The position numbers and the translations under genes were made by a program. DNA of 44,568 bases from Tannerella sp. (lineage in GTDB: Bacteria; Bacteroidota; Bacteroidia; Bacteroidales; Tannerellaceae). The notes below the pieces were generated by a model. That model searched no databases, was not told where the DNA came from, and was given only the letters and a program-made list of their open reading frames with translations. Position 1 is the first letter of the stretch, and each line of letters begins with the position of its first letter. The stretch spans positions 1-44,568 of the forward strand of contig JAITVS010000371.1 of assembly GCA_031285685.1 (NCBI GenBank). The letters run 5' to 3'. Below, piece after piece: positions 8,935 to 17,112 of this stretch.

Positions 8935-9348
8935 TCATAAGTTTTTTCGGCGTTCTTCAACAATTAAAAGAGCTTCGTCTTTCAACTGGTCGGGGAGATT
9001 GATTTCGCGGAGTTGCAGGCTGCGTAGCCAGCCGGCCACCTCTGTTTCCCGTAGTGTATAGAGTACCTCCCGGAACTCTTCGACAACCATTTCACTATAT
9101 TTATCGGAAGCGATGTTGTTATATATATCCAATTCTTCATCATCGTAATATTCAATTTGTTTGCTGACGGCGGCCAGAAGGCTGTCGCGTTCGCATACTT
9201 CATGTTGGCCGCAACAGTCGGAATCAGCAATCACAGCGGTTTTACCGGGCGCATTTGTGTTGTCATTTTGCCGTCTGCGGTTGCCAAAGTAACCGATTAT
9301 AGCAGTTATGATGCCTAAAATGACGATTCCGGAAATTAAATATAACAT
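8935..9348 (-). CDS. Small single-pass membrane protein with a CCG-x-HE-x-C motif, function unknown
   Basis: From the ATG at 9348 the protein has 137 residues: one N-terminal transmembrane helix (MLYLISGIVILGIITAIIGY), a basic stop-transfer segment (GNRRR), then a soluble domain. Near residue 45 it carries DCCGQHEVCERDSLLAAV, with three cysteines and a histidine close enough to hold a metal or a disulfide. The segment IEYYDDEELDIYNNIASD and a helical C-terminus follow. The arginine-rich anchor predicts that the soluble part is cytoplasmic. The frame extends further upstream (to 9495) but that extension runs through the aroA end and looks non-coding. The gene sits between aroA (38 bases away) and the metal ABC permease (10 bases away) on one strand. 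A link to metal handling is inferred from the motif and the neighbour only. Confidence 0.7.
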   Translation of the reverse strand: MLYLISGIVILGIITAIIGYFGNRRRQNDNTNAPGKTAVIADSDCCGQHEVCERDSLLAAVSKQIEYYDDEELDIYNNIASDKYSEMVVEEFREVLYTLRETEVAGWLRSLQLREINLPDQLKDEALLIVEERRKNL

Positions 9349-9386
9349 AAGATAAATTTTAAATATACATATACGGAAATAAGGTA

Positions 9387-10628
9387 TTACATGCCGGTTA
9401 TTGCAAAACCTGCTTTTCTTAAATCGCTCCAGTACATTGGATAACTTTTCGATACGACTTCCGGATCGGCGATATTTATTCCGTTTTCCATACACAATGA
9501 AATAGGGGCGAATGCCATTGCCATACGGTGATCTTCATATGTTGCTATAACGGGCGAAGTTTCCGGCTCGCATCTTTCACCGCTCCATTCAAGCGTATTT
9601 TCATTGTGTATTTCGAGTTGATAACCGAACTTGTGTAATTCGGTTTTTAGAGCATTAAGACGATCTGTTTCTTTTATTTTCAGGCTTTGTAAGCCACTGA
9701 AACGAAATGGAATATTTAGCATTATACAGGTAACAACCCCTGTTTGCGCCATATCCGGCATAGAGACAAAATCGAATATGAACGGATAATCAACAGATCG
9801 TTGTTTTTTTGTAAGGATTGCTCCTGATACAGTAAATGTAGTTTTGACCCCCAACTTGTCAAATAGCTCTACGATGGATGCGTCACCTTGTAAGCTATCG
9901 GGCAATAAACCGAATAATGAAACAGTGGCATCATTGTCTTTAGATAATGCAATCATTTCGTACCAGTAAGATGCGGCGCTCCAGTCGGATTCTACAGTGA
10001 AATTTTTTACCGGAGAGTATTGTTGAGGCGGAATGGTTAAAGTTTGCTCTTCTTCAAAAACGATTACTCCGAACTGACGCATCAGCCTTATGGTTATATT
10101 TATATATGGCTTGGAGATGATATTACCGGTCAGATGAAGACGCAAGCCGTTTGTCATAACCGGTGCAATCATTAATAAAGCGGAGATATATTGTGAACTG
10201 GTGCTTCCATCAAGAGATACCTCTCCTCCTTTCAGTGTTTGTCCTTGAATATGCAAAGGGGGAAATCCTTCTTTTTCAACGTATTCGATTTGTGCTCCTA
10301 CAGAACGAAGGGCATCAACCAGGATTTTGATGGGCCGGTTTTTCATCCTCTCCGTTCCGGTAATGGTATAACTACCTTTCTGTCCTGAAAGGTAGGCCGT
10401 GAGAAAACGCATTGCTGTTCCTGCAGCCCCAATGTCTATATTTTTGCTGCTTTCGCCAAGGGCTTTTATTACTACTTCCGTATCATCACAAGCGGATATG
10501 TTATTTATTTTCATCGGATGACTGCACAAAGCATTTAATATAAGTACCCTGTTACTTATACTTTTGGATGAAGGCAATAATACGCTTGTTTTCAGCTTAT
10601 TTGGCGATTTTATGTAATATATCATCAT
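9387..10628 (-). CDS. aroA: 3-phosphoshikimate 1-carboxyvinyltransferase (EPSP synthase)
   Basis: The 413-residue product joins shikimate-3-phosphate and phosphoenolpyruvate in the sixth step of the shikimate pathway, in the cytoplasm. Family motifs appear in order: LLPSSKSISNRVLILNAL (N-terminal substrate lysine and S-x-S-x-x-x-R), GAAGTAMRFLTAYL (the NAGTxxR-type PEP loop, here in the Bacteroidota form with Ala for Asn and Phe for Pro), TERMKNRPI, SSQYISALLM, the catalytic-aspartate region FDFVSMPDMAQT, KETDRLNALKTEL and the C-terminal YEDHRMAMAFAP. Length is close to the usual 410-430. Two adjacent ATG codons (10628 and 10625) are possible starts. It is the first gene of a leftward set followed by the CCG-motif protein and the ABC permease; a candidate -7 element lies 20 bases upstream. 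Confidence 0.95.
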   Translation of the reverse strand: MMIYYIKSPNKLKTSVLLPSSKSISNRVLILNALCSHPMKINNISACDDTEVVIKALGESSKNIDIGAAGTAMRFLTAYLSGQKGSYTITGTERMKNRPIKILVDALRSVGAQIEYVEKEGFPPLHIQGQTLKGGEVSLDGSTSSQYISALLMIAPVMTNGLRLHLTGNIISKPYINITIRLMRQFGVIVFEEEQTLTIPPQQYSPVKNFTVESDWSAASYWYEMIALSKDNDATVSLFGLLPDSLQGDASIVELFDKLGVKTTFTVSGAILTKKQRSVDYPFIFDFVSMPDMAQTGVVTCIMLNIPFRFSGLQSLKIKETDRLNALKTELHKFGYQLEIHNENTLEWSGERCEPETSPVIATYEDHRMAMAFAPISLCMENGINIADPEVVSKSYPMYWSDLRKAGFAITGM

Positions 10629-10647
10629 TTCTTTTTTTATGAATATG

Positions 10648-10655
10648 CAAAAGTA
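10648..10655 (-). promoter_or_regulatory. Candidate -7 element for aroA
   Basis: On the minus strand the bases read TACTTTTG, a match to TAnnTTTG, about 20 bases before the aroA ATG. No clear TTTG is found 20 nt further up, only an A-tract, so this is a partial promoter match. Confidence 0.4.
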
Positions 10656-10712
10656 CTGTTTTTTTGATAATTTTTTTCTGTTTTTTTTAGCATTTCTATG
10701 AAATAATTTTTT

Positions 10713-10720
10713 TAATTTTG
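10713..10720 (+). promoter_or_regulatory. Candidate -7 element for the OmpA-like/TPR lipoprotein
   Basis: TAATTTTG matches TAnnTTTG and lies about 90 bases upstream of the ATG at 10812, so the mRNA would have a leader of roughly 85 nt. The -33 box is weak (TTTAG). The A+T-rich tract just upstream (10660-10710) may act as an UP-like element shared with divergent aroA. Confidence 0.5.
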
Positions 10721-10811
10721 CACGCTGTCGTATTGCGCGGTAATACTAACTCAAAGAGCGAATATAATAGAGAAATAAAATAATATAAACAATTCTAAAA
10801 AGTTAACTGTT

Positions 10812-12503
10812 ATGAACAAAAAGATCTTTTTGCCTTTCCTTGCACTGGCTGCAATTTTTGTGTTCTCGGCTTGTTCGGGAAAATTAACTCCTTTATCGGA
10901 GCAGTATATTAAGGCTGATCCTCAACCGCTTGAGGCTATAGGTGGTGAAGTTCCCGTCACTATCAGTGCTACATTTCCCGCTAAATGGTTTAATAAAAAT
11001 GCCGTAGTTACAGTTACCCCTGTACTTCGTTATGCCACAGGCGAAACATGGGGAACATCCTATACTTTCCAGGGTGAGAAAGTAAAAGCAAATAATCAGG
11101 TTGTATCTTATTCTTCTGGAGGAAATGCAACGATGCGTTCGAAATTTGAATATAAACCGGCGATGAAGAAATCGGAATTATACCTGACATTTGAAGCAAA
11201 GATCAAAAATAAGGTGGTTAAACTTCCGGATGTTAAGATCGCTGAAGGCGTAATTGCTACATCTGCATTGGCGGATGCTGCTACTGCTGATCCTGCAATA
11301 GGAGCGGACAAATTCCAGCGTATTATAAAAGAGGCTTATGATGCTAATATTATGTTCTTAATCCAACAGGCTGAATTGCGTTCAAATGAACTTAATAAAG
11401 GAGAAGTAAAAGAGTGGAAGGATCTTGTTGAAAATGCAAATGAAGCTCCTAATCAGAATGTGTCTGTTGAGATTTCTGCTTATGCTTCACCTGACGGAGG
11501 ACTGAAATTAAACGATGCCCTGGCGGAACGTCGTGAGGCTAATACAACAAATTATTTGAACAAAGAACTTAAGAAACGTAAGATAGACGTTCCTGTTGAT
11601 GCCCGTTATACTGCCCAGGACTGGGAAGGATTCCGCGAATTGGTGTCTAAATCAAATCTTCAGGATAAAGATCTTGTTCTTCGTGTATTGTCTATGTATA
11701 AAGATCCGGAAGAAAGAGAACGTGAAATTAAAAATATTTCTACTGTATTCAAATCATTGGCTGATGAAATTCTTCCGCAATTACGCCGTTCACGCTTGAC
11801 TGCCAATATAGAAATTATAGGAAAATCTGACGAGGAAATTGCATCTTTGGCAAAAAGTAATGCAGGAAGCCTTACTGTTGAAGAGCTATTATATGCTGCT
11901 ACACTGACGGATAACGAAGCTGAAAAAGAAACGATCTATACTAAAGCTAGCAGTATTTATCCTAATGATTACCGTACATGGAATAACATTGGTATGGAAC
12001 GTTTCCGCGCAGGTGATTATGGAAAGGCAGAAGAAATGTTCAATAAATCCAATTCTGTTAAGAATAACAGTGAGGCCAATGTAAACTTGGGACTTATTGC
12101 TCTCTTGAATGGCGATAAAGACAAAGCACAGCAATTGTTCGGTAGTGCTTCTGATATTCCTGAACTTGGTGAAGCTCTTGGTTTGTTATATCTTGAACAG
12201 GGTGATTATGCCAAAGCGGTTAGTTCGTTTGCAGGTACAAAGAGTAATAATGCTGCTCTTGCCCAGATACTGACAAAGGACTACAGTACTGCAGCCCAGA
12301 CATTGAATGATGTTAAGAATGCAGATGCTGTAACAGATTACCTGAAAGCGATTGTTGCTGCACGTACTAACGATTCTAATGGAGTAGTGAACAATATGAA
12401 AGCTGCTATCAGCAAAGATCGTTCTTTGGCTAAAGAAGCTGCAATTGACTTGGAATTTGCTAAGTATATGAATAATACATCGTTTACCGATTTGCTTAGA
12501 TAA
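10812..12503 (+). CDS. Lipoprotein with central OmpA-like domain and C-terminal TPR repeats
   Basis: The 563-residue protein has a lipoprotein signal (VFSAC, Cys21). Residues about 25-150 form a beta-rich N-terminal region of unknown type. A middle part contains VEISAYASPDGGLKLNDALAERREANTTNYL, which resembles the peptidoglycan-contacting OmpA C-terminal motif (ASPDG...N..LAERRA). Between about residues 340 and 540 come TPR-type helical pairs (YRTWNNIGMERFRAGDYGKAEEMFNKS, shown in part). Similar proteins are widespread in Bacteroidales, usually annotated as OmpA or TPR proteins. A role in tying the outer membrane to the cell wall is an inference. Codon choice is biased towards abundant-protein codons, and the gene has its own promoter and a strong terminator, which suggests high expression as a single-gene unit. 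Confidence 0.8.
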   Translation: MNKKIFLPFLALAAIFVFSACSGKLTPLSEQYIKADPQPLEAIGGEVPVTISATFPAKWFNKNAVVTVTPVLRYATGETWGTSYTFQGEKVKANNQVVSYSSGGNATMRSKFEYKPAMKKSELYLTFEAKIKNKVVKLPDVKIAEGVIATSALADAATADPAIGADKFQRIIKEAYDANIMFLIQQAELRSNELNKGEVKEWKDLVENANEAPNQNVSVEISAYASPDGGLKLNDALAERREANTTNYLNKELKKRKIDVPVDARYTAQDWEGFRELVSKSNLQDKDLVLRVLSMYKDPEEREREIKNISTVFKSLADEILPQLRRSRLTANIEIIGKSDEEIASLAKSNAGSLTVEELLYAATLTDNEAEKETIYTKASSIYPNDYRTWNNIGMERFRAGDYGKAEEMFNKSNSVKNNSEANVNLGLIALLNGDKDKAQQLFGSASDIPELGEALGLLYLEQGDYAKAVSSFAGTKSNNAALAQILTKDYSTAAQTLNDVKNADAVTDYLKAIVAARTNDSNGVVNNMKAAISKDRSLAKEAAIDLEFAKYMNNTSFTDLLR

Positions 12504-12537
12504 GATATAAATAATTCTGAATAACTTACCATATAGA

Positions 12538-12577
12538 GGCGGGATTGCTTGTGTTTTTCGCAAGCGCCCCGCCTTTT
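12538..12577 (+). terminator. Intrinsic terminator after the OmpA-like/TPR lipoprotein gene
   Basis: GGCGGG...GCTTG pairs with CAAGC...CCCGCC around a T-rich loop, followed by TTTTAT. The G+C-rich stem plus T run is a classic Rho-independent form. It ends only about 20 bases before the ATG of the CotH-family gene. Confidence 0.85.
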
Positions 12578-12597
12578 ATATTTAATACAGCGATAGC

Positions 12598-14493
12598 ATG
12601 TACATAAAAAAGAGAAATATCATATTCACTTTTTGTTTTTTATCAATCTTTGCACTTTCATGTAAGGATGAAACAGATTTGTCAGGACTTGAAAAAGAAA
12701 TAGAGACTTTAAAAGATGATCTTAATAAATTGCAGAGTGTTATTTCTTTGCAAAATGCTTTTAATGCACAGGAAAAAATAGTATCAGCAACAAGCAGCAC
12801 TTCCGATATATCCGATTATTGGCTTATAACTTTTACTAATAATACAACGATTCAGTTACCTAAATCTATTGTTAAATCATTAGATTTGAATGAAGACACA
12901 GAAGAATACACAATTGAACTATCTGATGGCCGGATTCTTGTCTTTAATAGTAAAGAAATTATTTATCCTGCAAGCATAGTTCTTCTTACGCAACAAATGT
13001 CCTATATGAGAGGAACGGAAATTATGTTTGAATTCAGGGTGAATCCTTCTGATGCGATATTCAATTACGATCTTGCATCGGAGCATTGTGATATTGCTCT
13101 AGACAGAATCGGAGAGGTTAAAATACGTTCGTCTTACGTGAATACGCCAGAACGATATTATCTTGAAAAAATTGAGCCTTCGACCGATGAGAATGGTAAT
13201 CTGAAAGAAGGGCAGTATAGGGCTTATATACGGGATAAAGCCCGTACTGAAGGATATAAAGATGCTGTGGCATTGGTTCTTACTTCAAGAGACTCTAAAG
13301 GAGACACTGTCTATTTGTCATCATCGGTGATGCATCTGGAAAGGAAAAAATTCACAGAGCTTCCCGTTGTTGTTATTCGTACGGAAAATGAAAAAGAGAT
13401 CCTTGATAAAGAAAACTGGATTAAAGGAAAAATGACAATAGACGGCATTGGTAAATTTGATGATTATAATGGAGATATCTCAATCCGGGGTCGTGGCAAT
13501 TCTACCTGGACATATTCTAAAAAACCGTATGCGATCAAGTTGGATAAAAAAGGATCTATTCTTGGAATGCCTAAACATAAGCGATGGGTATTACTGGCTA
13601 ATTATATTGATCGTACGCTGATACGTAATCATATTGCATTTGAAATATCCCGTAAAACGGAACTGGATTGGACGCCACGGGGACAGTTTGTAGAGGTGAT
13701 GCTGAATGATGTACATCTTGGTAATTATTATCTCTGTGAGCAGATAAAACCTGATGAAAATCGCGTTAATATAAAAGAAATGAAATCGTCCGATCTTGAT
13801 GAAGAGTCAATAACAGGAGGATATCTTCTGGAATTTGATACGTTTTATGATGAGATAAATAAATTCAGATCCAAAGTATGGGATTTTCCCGTTATGATAA
13901 AGGAACCTGATGAAGAGGTCCTGCAGCCGGCACAATTTGATTATATTCGCGATTATGTGAATACAATTGAAAATTTATTGTATGAAGATGAAACATTTCC
14001 CGAAAACAGAACATATACTTCGATGATAGATGAAGTTTCGTTTATAGACTGGTGGTTTGTCGTTGAATTAACCGGCATTACGGAACCGTCTTTTCCCAGA
14101 AGTTGTTATTTTCATAAAGACCGGAATGGTCCTCTCAAAGCAGGTCCGGTATGGGATTTTGATTTCGATTCGTTTACAAAAATAGAAGGGTTTTGTGCTA
14201 AAGGGTCTCTTTGGTACGATGGCTTGTTTGAAGATCCTGTATTTGTTAGTAAGGTAAGAGAGCGTTGGACTCTTTTGAAGCCGCGATTTGAAGAAATTAT
14301 TCCTACAATAACGGAATGTGCCGGGAAGCTGTCGGCGTCCGAAGAATTAAATACTTCAATGTGGGATTTAAGGAATAAAAATCTATTAAATGGAGATGAG
14401 AATCTTTCGCACAGGGAAGCATATCTTCTGATGCAGAAAAATTATGAGAATCGCTTGAAATGGCTTGATTCGAATATTCAGAATTTGGACTAA
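12598..14493 (+). CDS. CotH-kinase family lipoprotein with DUF4988-like N-terminus
   Basis: A 631-residue predicted lipoprotein (FALSC, Cys22). The mature protein begins with a short coiled coil (LEKEIETLKDDLNKLQSVI) and a DUF4988-like segment (ISDYWLITFTNNTTIQLP) common at the N-terminus of surface proteins of Bacteroidales. The C-terminal half matches the CotH kinase fold: ISIRGRGNSTWTYSKKPYAIKLDKK (glycine-rich loop and lysine; shown in part), HKRWVLLANYIDRTLIRNHIAFEI, GGYLLEFD and KAGPVWDFDFDSF with the metal-binding aspartates. CotH proteins phosphorylate spore-coat proteins in Bacillus; the targets of exported bacterial versions are unknown. The stop codon lies three bases before the next start (cardiolipin synthase type), so the two are surely co-transcribed. 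Confidence 0.85.
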   Translation: MYIKKRNIIFTFCFLSIFALSCKDETDLSGLEKEIETLKDDLNKLQSVISLQNAFNAQEKIVSATSSTSDISDYWLITFTNNTTIQLPKSIVKSLDLNEDTEEYTIELSDGRILVFNSKEIIYPASIVLLTQQMSYMRGTEIMFEFRVNPSDAIFNYDLASEHCDIALDRIGEVKIRSSYVNTPERYYLEKIEPSTDENGNLKEGQYRAYIRDKARTEGYKDAVALVLTSRDSKGDTVYLSSSVMHLERKKFTELPVVVIRTENEKEILDKENWIKGKMTIDGIGKFDDYNGDISIRGRGNSTWTYSKKPYAIKLDKKGSILGMPKHKRWVLLANYIDRTLIRNHIAFEISRKTELDWTPRGQFVEVMLNDVHLGNYYLCEQIKPDENRVNIKEMKSSDLDEESITGGYLLEFDTFYDEINKFRSKVWDFPVMIKEPDEEVLQPAQFDYIRDYVNTIENLLYEDETFPENRTYTSMIDEVSFIDWWFVVELTGITEPSFPRSCYFHKDRNGPLKAGPVWDFDFDSFTKIEGFCAKGSLWYDGLFEDPVFVSKVRERWTLLKPRFEEIIPTITECAGKLSASEELNTSMWDLRNKNLLNGDENLSHREAYLLMQKNYENRLKWLDSNIQNLD

Positions 14494-14496
14494 AAA

Positions 14497-15918
14497 ATGG
14501 GAATACCTTTCGTTATACAGACAATTATTACAACAATTTATGCGATAACAGTCGTAGGGACAATACTTGTTGTTATTTCGGAAAATCGAAATCCGATACG
14601 TACGCTGGCGTGGGTACTGGTGTTGGTGTTTGTCCCTGCGGTAGGTATTTTGTTTTTCTATTTTTTCGGACAGGATAATCGCAAAAAAAAATCTATATCT
14701 TCACATTACAAACAGACCGATAAAAAAATTAATATAAGAGACAGTTCTAAAGATGTTACCAGTTTACATCAGATTTATGATACGATTAAACTCGCTTCGC
14801 TACTTGAAAGAAATAATGATTCAGTATTGCTTCGCGGTAGCGAAGTCGAGATCATAACGGATGGACATCGTAAATTTGATTTGTTATTGCATGACATTGA
14901 AGAAGCAAAACATCATATACATATCCAGTATTTCTTGTTTGCCAATGATGAGACCGGTTGCAAAATTAAAGATGCATTGATGAAGAAAGCATCCGAAGGG
15001 GTTGAGGTGCGTTTCTTGTATGACAATGTAGCGAATATCAAGGTGCCTTCCAGATTTTATAATGAAATGCGATTGTCCGGGGTACGTGTTGTCCCGTTTA
15101 TGAATGTATCTATGCCATGGTTCAAGAGCCGTATGAATTACCGGAATCATCGCAAAGTTGTTGTAATAGACGGAAATATCGGCTATGTCGGAGGGATGAA
15201 TATTGGGAATAACTATTTTTTGGATTTAAACTGGCGTGATACGCATTTGCATATTACGGGAAAAGGAGTGTATGGCCTGCAGCATAGTTTTCTTGCTGAC
15301 TGGTATACCTCCAATGAGGAACGTCTGCATGATGATATTTTATATTATCCTCCTTGTGAGGAGAAAACAGATAATTTGCTTCAGATTGCCACATGCGGAC
15401 CTAATACGGCATGGTCTAATCTGCTTCAGGCGGCTATCAATATCGCTATTACGGCGCGAAATTATTTGTATATTCAAACTCCTTATTTTCTGCCTACGGA
15501 TTCATTGGTTGAAGCTTTGCAAATTGCTGCCTTATCAGGTGTTGATGTACGTCTGATGGTTTCACGGAAATCAGACTCGTCCTATATAGATCCTGGGGCA
15601 AGATCATATTACTCGGGATTGCTTCGCGCCGGAATGCGGATCTATGAGCATCAGACAAAGTTCATTCATGCAAAGACAATGGTTTCCGATGATTTTCTAT
15701 CGGTAATCGGTTCTGCTAACATGGATTTTCGTAGTTTTGAGTCTAATTTCGAAATAAACTGTTATCTTTATGATCGTAATCTTGCAGAACAAAACAAACA
15801 GATATTTTTAAATGATATGTTGGAATGTAAGGAGATCATTTTAGATATCTGGGAACAGCGTTCATGGTGGCCCCGTTTAAAAGAATCCGTTACGCGCCTG
15901 TTTGCTCCGCTGATGTAA
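14497..15918 (+). CDS. cls: Cardiolipin synthase-type phospholipase D family enzyme
   Basis: The 473-residue protein has two N-terminal membrane helices (about residues 5-55, with the NPIRTLAWVLVLVFVP turn typical of Cls) and two HKD catalytic motifs: HRKVVVID at His218 and HAKTMVSD at His391, each followed by the usual Gly-Gly/Gly-Ser-x-Asn pattern (YVGGMNIGN; VIGSANMD). Enzymes of this kind join two phosphatidylglycerol molecules, or PG and PE, into cardiolipin at the inner membrane. Length fits bacterial Cls (about 480). It follows the CotH-family gene with a gap of three bases and is followed by a small lipoprotein gene 45 bases on. The symbol is used in the family sense; which paralogue it is cannot be told. 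Confidence 0.92.
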   Translation: MGIPFVIQTIITTIYAITVVGTILVVISENRNPIRTLAWVLVLVFVPAVGILFFYFFGQDNRKKKSISSHYKQTDKKINIRDSSKDVTSLHQIYDTIKLASLLERNNDSVLLRGSEVEIITDGHRKFDLLLHDIEEAKHHIHIQYFLFANDETGCKIKDALMKKASEGVEVRFLYDNVANIKVPSRFYNEMRLSGVRVVPFMNVSMPWFKSRMNYRNHRKVVVIDGNIGYVGGMNIGNNYFLDLNWRDTHLHITGKGVYGLQHSFLADWYTSNEERLHDDILYYPPCEEKTDNLLQIATCGPNTAWSNLLQAAINIAITARNYLYIQTPYFLPTDSLVEALQIAALSGVDVRLMVSRKSDSSYIDPGARSYYSGLLRAGMRIYEHQTKFIHAKTMVSDDFLSVIGSANMDFRSFESNFEINCYLYDRNLAEQNKQIFLNDMLECKEIILDIWEQRSWWPRLKESVTRLFAPLM

Positions 15919-15963
15919 TTTAATTTTAGATCCAATGTTTAAATTTTGAATTTTTATATGTGT

Positions 15964-16497
15964 ATGAAGATAAAATATCTTTTCATAAGTTTGACATTTG
16001 TCTTTCTGATTGCATGCTCGCAAAAAATAAAGAAAGCTGAAATTCAAAATGTTCCTGAAATATTGGAAGACTGGCATTCTTTTGATAACGATTTTTTTTC
16101 TATTCGTTATCCGCGTAATTGGGAGAAGCAAAGGGGGCCGGAAGGAACCGTATTTTGTATCCTTTCCACTCCATCATCGCCGGTCGACACATTTCGTGAG
16201 AATGTAAATCTCGTGATCGAAGAGTTGACAAAAGAGATCACTCTTGATCGATATGCGGCATTGTCATTAAAAAATATCGGAAACAAGTATAAAGTAACGG
16301 ATGAAAGAAAATATGCTGCTAACGGACAGGAGTATTATTATCTGAAACTGAAAGAGAGAGATGGTATTTTTTTGGAGCAGAACTACTTTATAAAAGGAAA
16401 AAGGGCATATATTTTGACATTTACTTATGAACCACAGGAACAAGAATCCGTTAAAACGGATGGTGATAAAATTATGAAATCTTTCAGACTTAAATGA
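15964..16497 (+). CDS. Small lipoprotein, PsbP/DUF1795-like fold possible
   Basis: From the ATG at 15964 the product has 177 residues and a lipoprotein signal (LTFVFLIACS, Cys18). The frame opens earlier at 15946 but those six residues add nothing to the signal peptide. The mature part contains DNDFFSIRYPRNWEKQ, typical of PsbP-like/DUF1795 beta-sheet proteins that begin with F-s-I-x-Y-P-x-x-W, then NVNLVIEEL, an aliphatic helix, and ends with DGDKIMKSFRL, also typical of that group. Molecular role unknown. It probably belongs to the transcript of the two preceding genes. Confidence 0.7.
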   Translation: MKIKYLFISLTFVFLIACSQKIKKAEIQNVPEILEDWHSFDNDFFSIRYPRNWEKQRGPEGTVFCILSTPSSPVDTFRENVNLVIEELTKEITLDRYAALSLKNIGNKYKVTDERKYAANGQEYYYLKLKERDGIFLEQNYFIKGKRAYILTFTYEPQEQESVKTDGDKIMKSFRLK

Positions 16498-16554
16498 TAT
16501 TTTGTCAGAAATAATGAGATATTATTTACGAAATAAAAGCATTGTGGTATTTTC

Positions 16555-16585
16555 TTGTAATTATGTGAAAAGTTTTTTACCTTTG
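16555..16585 (+). promoter_or_regulatory. Bacteroidota promoter of the Lrp/AsnC gene
   Basis: TTG at 16555-16557 and TACCTTTG at 16578-16585 are separated by exactly 20 nt, an excellent match to the sigma-ABfr consensus. The ATG of the regulator follows 30 bases later. Confidence 0.75.
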
Positions 16586-16615
16586 GCAAGGTATTTCAAC
16601 AGTAAATAAATAAAA

Positions 16616-17083
16616 ATGGAAAAGTCTGAAACTGAAAAAATAGACAAGCTGGATCGTCAGATTCTGGAAATTATTTCGAAAAATGCAAGGATTCCTTTTA
16701 AAGATGTGGCTGAGGCATGTGGCGTATCACGGGCTGCTATTCATCAGAGGGTACAGCGTCTTATCGAAACGAAGGTGATTATTGGCTCCGGATATTATAT
16801 CAATCCGAAGGTTTTAGGGTTTAATACCTGTACTTATATCGGTATAAAACTTGAACGTGGTTCAATGTATAAAGATGTAGTTCCTAAACTTGAGAAGATA
16901 CCTGAAATAGTGGAAATACATTTTACCACCGGACCTTATACCATGTTGATAAAACTATATGCTCGTGATAATGAGCATCTGATGGAATTGCTGAATGGTA
17001 AAATCCAGGAAATACAAGGGGTTACCGAAACAGAAACACTGATGTCATTGCGTACAAGCCTTAAGCGTGAGGTTCCTATTTGA
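16616..17083 (+). CDS. Lrp/AsnC family transcriptional regulator
   Basis: A 155-residue DNA-binding regulator. The N-terminal helix-turn-helix shows the family pattern (KLDRQILEIISKNARIPFKDVA, then GVSRAAIHQRVQRLIE; shown in parts), and the C-terminal half is the RAM/ligand domain (VVPKLEKIPEIVEIHFTTGPYTMLIKLYARD, then LNGKIQEIQGVTETETLMSL). Such proteins form octamers and respond to amino acids or similar small molecules. The ligand and targets are not visible. It has its own strong promoter. The subtilase gene starts 30 bases after its stop on the same strand, so the promoter may also serve the subtilase-xseA-xseB-ispD set. Confidence 0.92.
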   Translation: MEKSETEKIDKLDRQILEIISKNARIPFKDVAEACGVSRAAIHQRVQRLIETKVIIGSGYYINPKVLGFNTCTYIGIKLERGSMYKDVVPKLEKIPEIVEIHFTTGPYTMLIKLYARDNEHLMELLNGKIQEIQGVTETETLMSLRTSLKREVPI

Positions 17084-17112
17084 CGGTGTAGAATACCGTG
17101 ATTAATTACATA

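Noticed and set aside
15236-15556. Plus-strand frame of 106 codons inside the cardiolipin synthase gene
   Set aside because: Out-of-frame shadow with many Ile/Cys/Arg/Leu codons, covering the conserved core of Cls.
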